Shown: one piece after another, positions 33,412 through 41,664 of the stretch | Layout: each line of letters begins with the position of its first letter | How positions within the stretch are numbered: position 1 is the stretch's first letter | DNA from: DAOUBF01 sp034432795 | Lineage (GTDB): Bacteria; Chloroflexota; Anaerolineae; DSLN01 | Assembly: GCA_034432795.1 (NCBI GenBank) | Contig: DAOUBF010000088.1 | Location: 10,517 to 74,516, forward strand | Direction: 5' to 3' | DNA length: 64,000 nucleotides | Program-made: the position numbers and the translations under genes | Notes under the pieces: generated by a model | Databases searched by the model: none | Told to the model about the DNA's origin: nothing | The model's input: only the letters and a program-made list of their open reading frames with translations

Positions 33412-35109
33412 ATGAGCAACGCGGAGGTGTCCAAAACCCCTAACTTCATCCGTGACATCGTCGCCCAGGATGTGGCGGAGGGCAAATTCGGCGGGCGCGT
33501 GGTCACGCGCTTCCCCCCGGAGCCGAATGGCTATCTGCACATCGGCCACGCCAAAGCCATCTGCCTGGACTTCGGCATCGCGGCGGAGTTCGGTGGCCGC
33601 TGCCATCTGCGCTTTGACGACACCAACCCCACCAAAGAGGAGGCCGAGTACGTCCAGGCGATCATGGAGGATGTGCGCTGGTTGGGCTTTGATTGGGGGG
33701 AGCACCTGTACTTCGCCTCGGATTACTTTGAGCAGCTCTATGAGTGGGCCGTTGAGCTGATCAAGAAGGGCCTGGCCTACGTGGACGACCTCTCCCCCGA
33801 CGAAATCCGCGAGTATCGGGGCACCCTCACCGAGCCGGGGCGGGAAAGCCCCTACCGCAACCGCTCTGTGGAGGAGAACCTGGACCTGTTTGCCCGGATG
33901 CGCGCGGGCGAATTTGAGGAGGGCACGAAGACGCTCCGCGCCAAGATTGACATGGCCTCGCCCAACCTCAACCTGCGCGACCCGGTGATGTACCGTATCC
34001 GCAAGACCCCACATTACCGCACCGGCGACACCTGGTGCATTTATCCCACCTATGATTGGGCGCACGGCCAATCCGATTCTATTGAGGGCATCACCCACTC
34101 GCTGTGCACTTTGGAGTACGAGGATCACCGCCCGCTTTACGATTGGTTCCTGGACGCGCTGGGCATCCACCATCCCAGGCAGATTGAGTTCGCCCGGCTG
34201 AACCTGAGCCATACCGTGCTGAGCAAGCGCAAGCTCATCCAACTGGTCAACGAGGGCCACGTGGCTGGCTGGGATGACCCGCGCATGCCTACGCTGGCCG
34301 GGCTGCGCCGACGCGGCTATACCCCGGAGGCCATCCGCGATTTCTGCGAACGGATCGGCGTCACCAAAGCCGAGAACCTGGTGGACATCGCCTTGCTGGA
34401 GCACTGCGTGCGCGATGACCTCAACCGGCGGGCGCCGCGCGTCATGGGCGTGCTGCGCCCTCTGAAGGTCGTCATTGAGAATTATCCGGAGGGGCAGGTG
34501 GAGTGGCTGGAGGCCATCAACAACCCGGAGGACCCCAGCATGGGCACACGCCTGGTGCCGTTCTCGCGGGAGCTGTGGATTGAGCGGGATGATTTCCGTG
34601 AGGTGCCGCCGCCCAAGTACTATCGCCTGTCACCCGGCACGGAGGTGCGCTTACGCTACGCCTACTTCATCAAGTGCGTCGGCATAGTCAAGGACGAGCG
34701 CACAGGCGAGGTCGTGGAGGTGCGCTGCACCTACGATCCGGCTACGCGGGGCGGCGATGCCCCGGATGGGCGCAAGGTCAAGAGCACCATCCACTGGGTC
34801 TCGGTCCCCCACGCGCTTCAGGCCGAGGTGCGCCTGTACGACCACCTGTTCCTCACGCCTCGGCCCGATGAGGACGAGGACTGGAAGGCCAGCCTGAACC
34901 CGAACTCCCTGGAGCGGCTGACGGATTGCCGCATTGAGCCGTCGGTGCGGGGGGCGCCGCCCGGCACGCGCTATCAGTTTGAGCGGGTGGGGTACTTCTG
35001 CGTGGACCCGGATTCCACCCCGGAGCGGCTGGTGTTCAACCGCACCGTCTCCCTGCGCGATACCTGGGCCAAGATTGAAAAGGCCCTGAGCGCAGCCCAG
35101 GCCGCCTGA
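33412..35109 (+). CDS. glnS: Glutaminyl-tRNA synthetase
   Basis: 565 residues. Class I synthetase signatures: RFPPEPNGYLHIGHAKA (HIGH) and VLSKRKL (KMSKS equivalent). FDDTNPTKEE follows and the C-terminal beta-barrel anticodon-binding domain is present, as in GlnRS. It charges tRNA-Gln directly, so the organism has at least part of the direct route rather than only GatCAB amidation. ATG 33412 is chosen because family homology begins there; a longer upstream frame covers the palindromic leader. It could be mistaken for GluRS, but TLTEPGRESPYRNRS is GlnRS-like. Confidence 0.95.
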   Translation: MSNAEVSKTPNFIRDIVAQDVAEGKFGGRVVTRFPPEPNGYLHIGHAKAICLDFGIAAEFGGRCHLRFDDTNPTKEEAEYVQAIMEDVRWLGFDWGEHLYFASDYFEQLYEWAVELIKKGLAYVDDLSPDEIREYRGTLTEPGRESPYRNRSVEENLDLFARMRAGEFEEGTKTLRAKIDMASPNLNLRDPVMYRIRKTPHYRTGDTWCIYPTYDWAHGQSDSIEGITHSLCTLEYEDHRPLYDWFLDALGIHHPRQIEFARLNLSHTVLSKRKLIQLVNEGHVAGWDDPRMPTLAGLRRRGYTPEAIRDFCERIGVTKAENLVDIALLEHCVRDDLNRRAPRVMGVLRPLKVVIENYPEGQVEWLEAINNPEDPSMGTRLVPFSRELWIERDDFREVPPPKYYRLSPGTEVRLRYAYFIKCVGIVKDERTGEVVEVRCTYDPATRGGDAPDGRKVKSTIHWVSVPHALQAEVRLYDHLFLTPRPDEDEDWKASLNPNSLERLTDCRIEPSVRGAPPGTRYQFERVGYFCVDPDSTPERLVFNRTVSLRDTWAKIEKALSAAQAA

Positions 35110-35232
35110 GACCTCAGCAGTAGCCGTAGGGTAGGTTTCCATACCTGCCACAGCGGTCGTGGTTATCCTTGCCGTGTGGCTTGCCAAGAAAACGTTTCTG
35201 TGCACACCGATGAAAGCAAATGATTAAAGCAA

Positions 35233-35649
35233 ATGATTAAGGAAACCCAAGCGTACCAGGAGCTGCAAGCGTACACGCTCTCTCACGGCGATCCTGCATT
35301 CATTCATCAGCACGTGGTCGATGCCTGGGCGCTTCAGCATGCCGACGAGTACACCAAACCGATCACGATAACATTCGCGCTCGTTGGGCTATATTTGCAT
35401 ATAGAGCGAGGTTGGTCTGGGCGGCAGGTGCAGCGTGTCCATATGATCATGGGTCGGCGTAAACGCGTGTGGCCGCAGTGGCTGGTACCGGTTGAACGCG
35501 GGAGTATAACCGTTGAACAGGTGATGGCATGTTCTCCAGGCCCAGAACGAGATCGAGCCATTGAGGCATGGTGCCGATCGGTCTGGCAGGCATGGCAGGA
35601 CAATCGGCCGATGGTTGCTGAGTTGCTCCGAGAATACAACATTCAATAA
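35233..35649 (+). CDS. DUF5946-like protein
   Basis: 138 residues, lower in GC than its neighbours. The segment FIHQHVVDAWALQHA and the Trp-rich middle (RKRVWPQWLVP) are like DUF5946 proteins, small soluble proteins of unknown role with conserved His residues that could bind metal. It stands alone, flanked on both sides by related palindromic repeats, which together with its composition suggests it was acquired separately. Confidence 0.6.
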   Translation: MIKETQAYQELQAYTLSHGDPAFIHQHVVDAWALQHADEYTKPITITFALVGLYLHIERGWSGRQVQRVHMIMGRRKRVWPQWLVPVERGSITVEQVMACSPGPERDRAIEAWCRSVWQAWQDNRPMVAELLREYNIQ

Positions 35650-35764
35650 CCAGCAGTAGTGGCGGCTATGGAAAGCCGCCCTACTGAGACCACAGTAGGG
35701 CAGGTTTCCACACCTGCCACAGCAGCAATGGCGGCTATGGAAAGCCGCCCTACAGGCTGAGACC
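35650..35764. repeat. Composite palindromic repeats (family E) after the DUF5946 gene
   Basis: GGCGGCTATGGAAAGCCGCC occurs twice (about 35661-35680 and 35732-35751), separated by GTAGGGCAGGTTTCCACACCTGCC. A related AGGTTTCCATACCTGCC lies at 35132-35148 upstream of the gene. Confidence 0.75.
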
Positions 35765-36454
35765 TCAGGCAGCTTCCGTGCCGCGTTGAAGCCTCTCCAA
35801 AATAGACGCCGGGTGTAAACCGCGATAATCTACGATCACCTGGATGACGGCGGGCAGGGCCTGGAGTTCGTGCGGCGCGTGGCTGGTGGCGACGGCGATG
35901 GCGCGCATCCCCGCACGATAGGCGGCTTCCAGGCCCAGCATAGAATCCTCAAATACCAGGCAGCGTTCCGGGGCGATGTGCAACCTGCGCGCCGTAGTGA
36001 GGTAGATTTCCGGGTCGGGCTTCCCCTTGTTCACGTCGTCTGCACCCACAATGACCTGAAACAGAGGGGCGATGCCCAAGCCCTCCAACACCAGCCGGAT
36101 GTTCTCCATCCCGGCAGACGTGGCCACCGCCATAGGGATACCCAGGCGGTGCGCTTCACGCAGGAAGTCCACGAGTCCGGGAAGCGGTTTCATCTGAGGC
36201 AGATACAGGGTGCGATAGATCGCCTCCTTGCGCTCCGCGTAGGCGTTGACCTGTGCCGGAGGGAGTTGATCGCCCAGGACTGCTCGCAGGATCTCCTCGC
36301 TGGTTTTGCCAAACACATGCGCCCGGACCTGGTCTTCCGTGATGTCCACGCCCTGCTCCCGGAAGAACATGAACCATGCCTGAACATGGAAGGCCATGTT
36401 ATCTACGAGCGTGCCGTCCATGTCAAAAATGAAGGCGGGGCGTCCTGAGGCCAT
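35765..36454 (-). CDS. HAD-superfamily phosphatase, beta-phosphoglucomutase-like
   Basis: 229 residues. HAD motifs: FDMDGTLVDN (nucleophile Asp and general acid), VATSAG (Thr/Ser), KPDPEIY (Lys) and FEDSMLGLEAA (Asp pair). The helical cap follows motif I as in beta-PGM and related sugar-phosphate phosphatases. The exact substrate cannot be read. The next gene on the same strand is a membrane oxidase subunit 45 nt upstream; this looks like chance adjacency or loose cotranscription. Confidence 0.85.
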   Translation of the reverse strand: MASGRPAFIFDMDGTLVDNMAFHVQAWFMFFREQGVDITEDQVRAHVFGKTSEEILRAVLGDQLPPAQVNAYAERKEAIYRTLYLPQMKPLPGLVDFLREAHRLGIPMAVATSAGMENIRLVLEGLGIAPLFQVIVGADDVNKGKPDPEIYLTTARRLHIAPERCLVFEDSMLGLEAAYRAGMRAIAVATSHAPHELQALPAVIQVIVDYRGLHPASILERLQRGTEAA

Positions 36455-36499
36455 CCTGTGCCTCCTCTTCCCCCTGGATGTCCACGTCCGGCGGGGGCT

Positions 36500-37621
36500 T
36501 CAGGCGGGCTGGCGTTCGGCGATCACCACCTGGCGAACCATCCAGGCGACGATGCCCAGGCCGATGACGAACAGCACCAGGAAGACGACCAGCGGGCTTA
36601 GCTGCAGGTTGACCGGCTCGGCGGTCACGTCCAGGAAGCGGCTCAACTCCGCATTCTGCACGATCTGGCGGCTGATGGCGTTCAGCGCCACGACGCCGAA
36701 CTGGGCCAGGCCGGTGAATAAGGCCAGCCGCCGCGTCACCCCCTGGCGCTGTGCCAGGATCAGCAGCCAGGACAGGCCCGGCGCCAGGGCTGTCAGCGCG
36801 GTCAGGATCACCGGCGGCCCGCCCAGCATCAATGCCCGTACCTCCGGGCGCCAGGTTGCGAACACATACCACGCGCCGGTGAGCGCGAACCAGACCAGGC
36901 CCAGGGTGTACAGCTTGAAGGCGAAGCCAGGCGCCCAGCGCCGGTAGGCCTCGCTCTCCCTGCCCGCGAAGAAAGCCGCATCCACAACCGTGTACGCCGC
37001 CGTCGTGGTCAGCGCCAGGCCGAACATCATCAGCCAGCGCGGCCAGAGGGTAGGATCCCCTGTGTTCAATGCGCCCCCGGTCACTGCGCCAGCGGCGTTG
37101 GTGCTCTGCCACAGCCCCGGCCAGGCCTCCAGATGGGTCATCAGGCTGAAGTTGTTGGCGAACAGGAAGCCGATAGCGATGAACACAAGCGCCGCGACCC
37201 AGCCCACAACCCGCCTGAGGAACGACAGACGCTCGCGGCGCAACGCGGTGACGTAGATGTACACGCCGTAATAGGCCAGGGTGAGCAGGCCAAAGATGCT
37301 GAACCAGGGCCAGGCCATGAGGATGGTGGCGGGGTAGAACACGCGATAATAGGCCACCTGAGTGAACAGGAGCGGCACGATGCCCAGGTTGACGCCGAGG
37401 GCGATGATGATGGGCATCTGGTTGAGCAGGCGCGCCGCCCATCGCCGGGCGTGTTCGCCGCCCAGCACGTGCAAGACCACCGCCAGGATCAGCCCGGCAT
37501 ACCACAGGTTCATGGGAAGGGTGTGCAGGGCGAAGCCCAGCGTTTTGAAGAAGACGATGAACCAGTAGGGCGCGGGATAGCCCAACGGGCTGGTCGGCCC
37601 GATCAGATCGGTCGGATCCAT
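36500..37621 (-). CDS. Cytochrome bd-like oxidase, subunit II-like membrane protein
   Basis: 373 residues with about nine hydrophobic segments. It lies 9 nt downstream of the cytochrome bd-like subunit I gene and has similar helix spacing, so it should be the partner subunit (CydB-like or a duplicated CydA-like fold). The N-terminal FKTLGFALHTLPMNLWYAGL carries a conserved-looking His. No CxxCH. Which hemes it carries, if any, is not clear from sequence. Confidence 0.65.
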   Translation of the reverse strand: MDPTDLIGPTSPLGYPAPYWFIVFFKTLGFALHTLPMNLWYAGLILAVVLHVLGGEHARRWAARLLNQMPIIIALGVNLGIVPLLFTQVAYYRVFYPATILMAWPWFSIFGLLTLAYYGVYIYVTALRRERLSFLRRVVGWVAALVFIAIGFLFANNFSLMTHLEAWPGLWQSTNAAGAVTGGALNTGDPTLWPRWLMMFGLALTTTAAYTVVDAAFFAGRESEAYRRWAPGFAFKLYTLGLVWFALTGAWYVFATWRPEVRALMLGGPPVILTALTALAPGLSWLLILAQRQGVTRRLALFTGLAQFGVVALNAISRQIVQNAELSRFLDVTAEPVNLQLSPLVVFLVLFVIGLGIVAWMVRQVVIAERQPA

Positions 37622-37630
37622 GATGACCTC

Positions 37631-39007
37631 CTACCTTTGATTGCCGTAGTACATGCCGGCGGGATGCGGGGGCGCAATGGCGGCCAGGTATTTCGTCAAG
37701 AGTTCGGTCTCCTCGGGCGTCCCCGCCCAGGGCGGCATGAAGAAGTTCACCCGCTCCGGCTGCTGCACCAGGGCGCGGATCATGTCTGGCGTCCAGCCGC
37801 GGATCATCTGGGCGACAGCAGAGTAGCCCACCTCGGCGGCGTGGCAGTCATTGCAGTGGTACTGGAAGAGCACCTGGCCGAGCCGCACCTGGTCGGCCTC
37901 CGGCAGCGCCAGCAGCCTGGCCTCCTCAATCTCGTCCCCGTTCATCACCTGCGGGTACTGCGCCGCCACCAGCGCCTTTGTCCACGTCCCGCCTTCCAGA
38001 TAGCCGCTTTTCCGCAGAGCCGGGATCTCTTCCGGCAATATCTGGTTACTCATGACGACGTTATACACGATGTAGGGCTTGCGCACGGCCTCGCGGACGA
38101 ACTCGCCGGTGGTGATGGCTGCCAGCCCCAGGCCAAAGAACAGGATGGCGAAGCCGGGGCTGAGCCAGCCGGGGTTGCGATAAGGGCCTAGGTACAGCAT
38201 AACGAACACTGCCGCAGTCACGGCGAAGATCAGCACCATGAGCACGTTCAACGCGCTGGCTGCCACCAGGGCCGCTTTGGCCGATTCGGGCAGGAAGACA
38301 TACCAGCCCAGGCCGCCCAGGACGACCAGGATGGCCCCGGCCAGCGCCGGGCGCGCCGACCGCGACTCAATCAGGTTGCGCAGTTCTACATCTTTTACCT
38401 TAAAGGTCGCATGGAGATATACGTAGAGCGAGGCCAGCAGGAACGCCCCGCCGGTGCGCGCCAGCACCTGTGGGACGAACTGCGGGTTGAGGAAGCCCAC
38501 CCAGAAGTCGCGGTTCTGCGGCCAGGCGCCGGTGTTGAGCATGAAGGCCGTGATGCCGGTGATCAGCACCAGGCTGATCCAGGCTGAGATGGCGTAAATC
38601 CAGCCGATGCGCGTATGTGTCGTGGGGGACAGCCGGCCCCAGTAGTAGTAGAAAATGAAGGCGGAGACGATCTCCAGGACGAAGAAAACGTACTCCATCC
38701 CCCAGCCGAAGACGAAGGTGTGGATCAGGGTCTCGGTCGCCAGAGGCGAAGCCAGGCCGATAGTCCACCAGATGCCCACGCCGGTGATCGCGCCATACAC
38801 GACTGTGACCAGGATAAAGAACCAGGCATGGTCCTTGAGATAGGCCAGGTAGCCTTCGTTGCGCGTGCGATAGGCGTAGCCCGTCTCCACCGCCAGGAAC
38901 AGCCCGCCGCCCACAGCGTAGTGTGACACGATCACATGGAGCAGCGAAACGAGGGCGATCAGCATGGGCGAGGTCAGGAAGGGGACGTGCCACCAGGGGT
39001 AATGCAT
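37631..39007 (-). CDS. Cytochrome bd-like oxidase subunit I fused to cytochrome c
   Basis: 458 residues from the ATG at 39007 (AAGGAGGG upstream). About nine membrane segments with conserved His (SLLHVIVSHYAVGGG) and GWGMEYVFFVLEIVSAF; the pattern is that of the cytochrome bd subunit I superfamily but without the quinol-binding loop. The C-terminal ~120 residues are a cytochrome c domain with CNDCH and a likely Met ligand in NFFMPPW. This matches bd-superfamily members that may take electrons from c-type cytochromes instead of quinol. The substrate (O2 or another) is not proven. Confidence 0.75.
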   Translation of the reverse strand: MHYPWWHVPFLTSPMLIALVSLLHVIVSHYAVGGGLFLAVETGYAYRTRNEGYLAYLKDHAWFFILVTVVYGAITGVGIWWTIGLASPLATETLIHTFVFGWGMEYVFFVLEIVSAFIFYYYWGRLSPTTHTRIGWIYAISAWISLVLITGITAFMLNTGAWPQNRDFWVGFLNPQFVPQVLARTGGAFLLASLYVYLHATFKVKDVELRNLIESRSARPALAGAILVVLGGLGWYVFLPESAKAALVAASALNVLMVLIFAVTAAVFVMLYLGPYRNPGWLSPGFAILFFGLGLAAITTGEFVREAVRKPYIVYNVVMSNQILPEEIPALRKSGYLEGGTWTKALVAAQYPQVMNGDEIEEARLLALPEADQVRLGQVLFQYHCNDCHAAEVGYSAVAQMIRGWTPDMIRALVQQPERVNFFMPPWAGTPEETELLTKYLAAIAPPHPAGMYYGNQR

Positions 39008-39175
39008 ACTTCCCTCCTTTTGCATCCGGGATCATCCACCCATACTAATTCGCTCTCAGCGCCCCATATAGTGTCATCTGTCATCTTCCAGGCATGACAA
39101 ATGTTATGCTTGGCCAGAGGGTATAGAAACCCGCCGTCTTTGAGATAACGGGTTTCTACTCGCGGCCTGATCGCC

Positions 39176-39181
39176 TATAAT
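39176..39181 (+). promoter_or_regulatory. -10 element upstream of the DUF402 gene
   Basis: TATAAT, 17 nt before the ATG at 39199. Very short leader; a TTTGAGGA site may serve as weak ribosome site. Confidence 0.5.
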
Positions 39182-39198
39182 AGCCCTTTGAGGATGTC

Positions 39199-39678
39199 AT
39201 GGCAACGGAGGACACACGCCCCCTGTTCACTGTACATAAGCTTGACCTGGCCGGCCACGAAGTGATCGCTTACCAGGGGTGGCTGGTGGCGCGGGACGAT
39301 CAGCGCATCATCCTGGATGCCCGCTGGCAATGGGAGGCCCGTGACTACGGCTACGCCACCTTTGAGCCGGGTGACCGCTTTCTGGAGTATTATTATCCCC
39401 AGCGCTGGTACACGGTGTTTGAGGTCCGCGCCGCGCAGGACGACACGCTCAAGGGCTGGTACTGTAACATCACCCGCCCGGCCCAGATTGAGGCGCAGGA
39501 CATCCGCTCGGTGGACCTGGCGCTGGACCTGTGGGTCTATCCGGACAGGCGGGTCGTGGTGCTGGACGAGGACGAGTTCCAGGCGTTGGCGTTGACCCCT
39601 GCTGAACGCCGGGCAGCGGAGAGCGCTCTGGCGGAGTTGCTCACACTGGCCGCCGCTGGCGCGCTTCCGCCCAGATAA
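39199..39678 (+). CDS. DUF402-family protein
   Basis: 159 residues. The WQWEARDYGYATFEPGDRFLEYYY block, GWYCNITRPA and LDLWVYPDRRVVVLDEDEF follow the DUF402 pattern, in which acidic and aromatic residues build a metal-dependent phosphohydrolase pocket (as in FomD and the Ntdp-type nucleoside phosphatases). A nucleotide phosphatase role is therefore possible. No operon partner. Confidence 0.8.
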   Translation: MATEDTRPLFTVHKLDLAGHEVIAYQGWLVARDDQRIILDARWQWEARDYGYATFEPGDRFLEYYYPQRWYTVFEVRAAQDDTLKGWYCNITRPAQIEAQDIRSVDLALDLWVYPDRRVVVLDEDEFQALALTPAERRAAESALAELLTLAAAGALPPR

Positions 39679-39913
39679 CGCTCATTTTTCCCCGTGATCC
39701 TGAGCTTCGGACATGGGTTCGGACAACTGCAGCACCCTGCCTGGTCTTATGTCTGAAGTTCGGTTCGGTTCATTAGAGGTTGACTTTGACGCCAGGTTGT
39801 GCTACATTGCTCTTCAAGAACGCCGGGAGAAGTAAGCGGCCAGGCCCTGATAGAGACGGAGTGGCCACAGGCTGGAAGCCCCCACAGGCGCCCGCCGCCG
39901 AACGTCGCCGACA

Positions 39914-40645
39914 ATGCCTGATCACTTTGCCAGTGCTCAAAACGATATCGTTTCCGCGGACCGATCGGCGACCTTGCGCCGGGAAAAGCTCAGCTACCTG
40001 TCCATGATGGACCTGTTTCGCGACCTCAGCCCGCAGGAACTGGCCGAGATGGACCGGCAAACGACGATGAGCACCTGCAAGGCGGGCAAGATCCTCTACA
40101 TGCCCGATGACACCGGCGAGGTGCTCTTCCTGCTGAAAAAAGGCCGCGTGGAACTCTACCGCATTTCCCCGGAGGGCAAGAAGCTCGTTCTGGCCGTCCT
40201 CGGCCCAGGCGCTATCTTCGGCGAGATGTCGCTCGTCGGCCAGGGGATGCAAGACACCTTCGCCCAGGCTGTGGAAGACTCGGTGCTGTGCGTCATGAGC
40301 CGCGCCGACGTGGAACGGCTCATCCTGGCCAAGCCCCAGGTGGCCTTGCGCTTCGTAGAAGCTATGGGCAGGCGCCTGGCCCAGGTGGAGAGGCAATTAG
40401 AAGAAGTGGCCTTCAAAAGCATCCCCGCCCGCCTGGCCGCTCTCCTGCTGCGCCTGGCGGGCGAGAGCGGCAACAGGACCATCGTGGGCTATACACATCA
40501 ATCGTTGGGTGAAATGTTGGGCACCTACCGGGAAACCACCACCCAGGCGCTCAATGAGTTCAAGGCTGCCGGGCTGATTGATATTGGCCGCAAGCGGATT
40601 ACGATCCTGGACTGGACGGGGCTGGAACGGATCGCGGAGATGTAG
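39914..40645 (+). CDS. Crp/Fnr-family transcription regulator
   Basis: 243 residues. N-terminal cyclic-nucleotide-like barrel (GEVLFLLKKGRVELYRISPEG, PGAIFGEMSL) and a C-terminal winged helix (THQSLGEMLGTYRETTTQAL). The Fnr Cys cluster is absent, and the barrel lacks the full cAMP phosphate pocket (no RTA-type motif is obvious), so the effector is unknown. It may control the nearby bd-like oxidase, which is transcribed divergently across one other gene, but that is inference. Followed by an SDR gene 13 nt downstream. Confidence 0.88.
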   Translation: MPDHFASAQNDIVSADRSATLRREKLSYLSMMDLFRDLSPQELAEMDRQTTMSTCKAGKILYMPDDTGEVLFLLKKGRVELYRISPEGKKLVLAVLGPGAIFGEMSLVGQGMQDTFAQAVEDSVLCVMSRADVERLILAKPQVALRFVEAMGRRLAQVERQLEEVAFKSIPARLAALLLRLAGESGNRTIVGYTHQSLGEMLGTYRETTTQALNEFKAAGLIDIGRKRITILDWTGLERIAEM

Positions 40646-40658
40646 GGAGAGAGAAGCG

Positions 40659-41402
40659 ATGCAATTCGGCCCAGACGATCTCTTGGGCAAAGTCGCGCTG
40701 GTCACAGGCAGCAGTCGCGGCATCGGGCGGGCCATTGCCCTGGCCCTGGCCCAAGCAGGCGCGGATGTGGCCGTCAACTACATCCATCGGCAAAGCGACG
40801 CCGAACAGGTGCGCGCACAGATTGAAGGCTATGGCCGCCGCTGCGTGACAGTCCGCGCCGATGTCTCCCAGGCGGCAGAGGTTTCCCAGATGGCAAAGTT
40901 CATAGAAGAGAGGCTGGGGCCGGTGGCCATCCTGGTCAACAACGCCGGTATCGCCCGGCCCAAGCGTCTGGAGGAGATCAGCGAAGCAGATTGGGATGAG
41001 GTGCTAGATACGAACCTGAAGTCGGTCTTTCTGGTCACCCAGGCAGTCTTGCCGGGGATGCGCGCCCGTAGATGGGGACGCATCATCAATATCTCCTCCG
41101 TCGCCGTCCAATTGGGCGGCATTATGGGCCCCCACTATACAGCATCCAAAGCGGGCATATTGGGCCTGACCCGCGCTTACGCCTCGCTCCTGGCGAGAGA
41201 GGGCATCACGGTCAACGCTATTGCCCCCGCGTTGATAGCGACGGAGATGATCGCCGGCCATCCACAGGCCCAGCCGGAGCGCATCCCGGTGGGGCGCTTT
41301 GGCACGCCAGAGGAGGTCGCCGAAGTCGCCGTCATGCTGGCCCGCAATGGATACATCACCGGCCAGGCGATCCATGTGAATGGCGGCGTGTACATGGGCT
41401 GA
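40659..41402 (+). CDS. Short-chain dehydrogenase/reductase (FabG-like)
   Basis: 247 residues. NAD(P)-binding TGSSRGIGRAIA, the NNAG motif (LVNNAGIARP), catalytic Ser in INISSVA, and YxxxK in HYTASKAGILG. The C-terminus GQAIHVNGGVYMG matches 3-oxoacyl-ACP reductase FabG and related sugar or steroid dehydrogenases; an isolated copy like this is often not the housekeeping FabG. The ATG at 40659 is set by a GAGAGAG ribosome site; it is close to the upstream regulator gene and likely cotranscribed. Confidence 0.9.
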   Translation: MQFGPDDLLGKVALVTGSSRGIGRAIALALAQAGADVAVNYIHRQSDAEQVRAQIEGYGRRCVTVRADVSQAAEVSQMAKFIEERLGPVAILVNNAGIARPKRLEEISEADWDEVLDTNLKSVFLVTQAVLPGMRARRWGRIINISSVAVQLGGIMGPHYTASKAGILGLTRAYASLLAREGITVNAIAPALIATEMIAGHPQAQPERIPVGRFGTPEEVAEVAVMLARNGYITGQAIHVNGGVYMG

Positions 41403-41409
41403 GGCTGTT

Positions 41410-41626
41410 TCAGCGAGCGCCCACATCCGCCAGCCATACCCGGCTGCCGCACTGCACCAGCAGGCGACGGTCATCGCGGGTCCAACCCAACCGGATCGTC
41501 CGCCAGGAGGGACAGGGCAGGTCGGTCAATCGTTCCCAGGGTCGCCCCCGCGTGCGAAGGGTTGGGGGCGATTGAATTGCATCCCCCAGAGCGCAGGTTG
41601 ACCATTCGGACGTTCTCAATATAATG
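41410..41626 (-). pseudogene. Possible remnant of a beta-propeller protein C-terminus
   Basis: On the minus strand the last 35 codons read SWRTIRLGWTRDDRRLLVQC then RVWLADVGAR, like the end of a WD40/TolB propeller. The upstream part matches a different frame (VRMVNLRSG), consistent with a frameshift. No start codon or ribosome site. Weak evidence. Confidence 0.3.
41598..41625 (+). promoter_or_regulatory. Promoter of the glycosyltransferase pair
   Basis: TTGACC (41598-41603), 16-nt spacer, TATAAT (41620-41625). A second TATAAT lies at 41649-41654, closer to the ATG at 41665. Confidence 0.6.
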
Positions 41627-41664
41627 GGTAGCTCTGATTTAGAGTTGGTATAATTGTTCAAGCA

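Noticed and set aside
33200..33412. T-box leader before glnS
   Set aside because: No T-box core sequence or terminator hairpin was found.
39071..39099. TGTCAT/ATGACA inverted repeat as Fnr site for the bd-like oxidase
   Set aside because: Does not match TTGAT-N4-ATCAA, and similar GACA-rich words occur elsewhere (near 6320).
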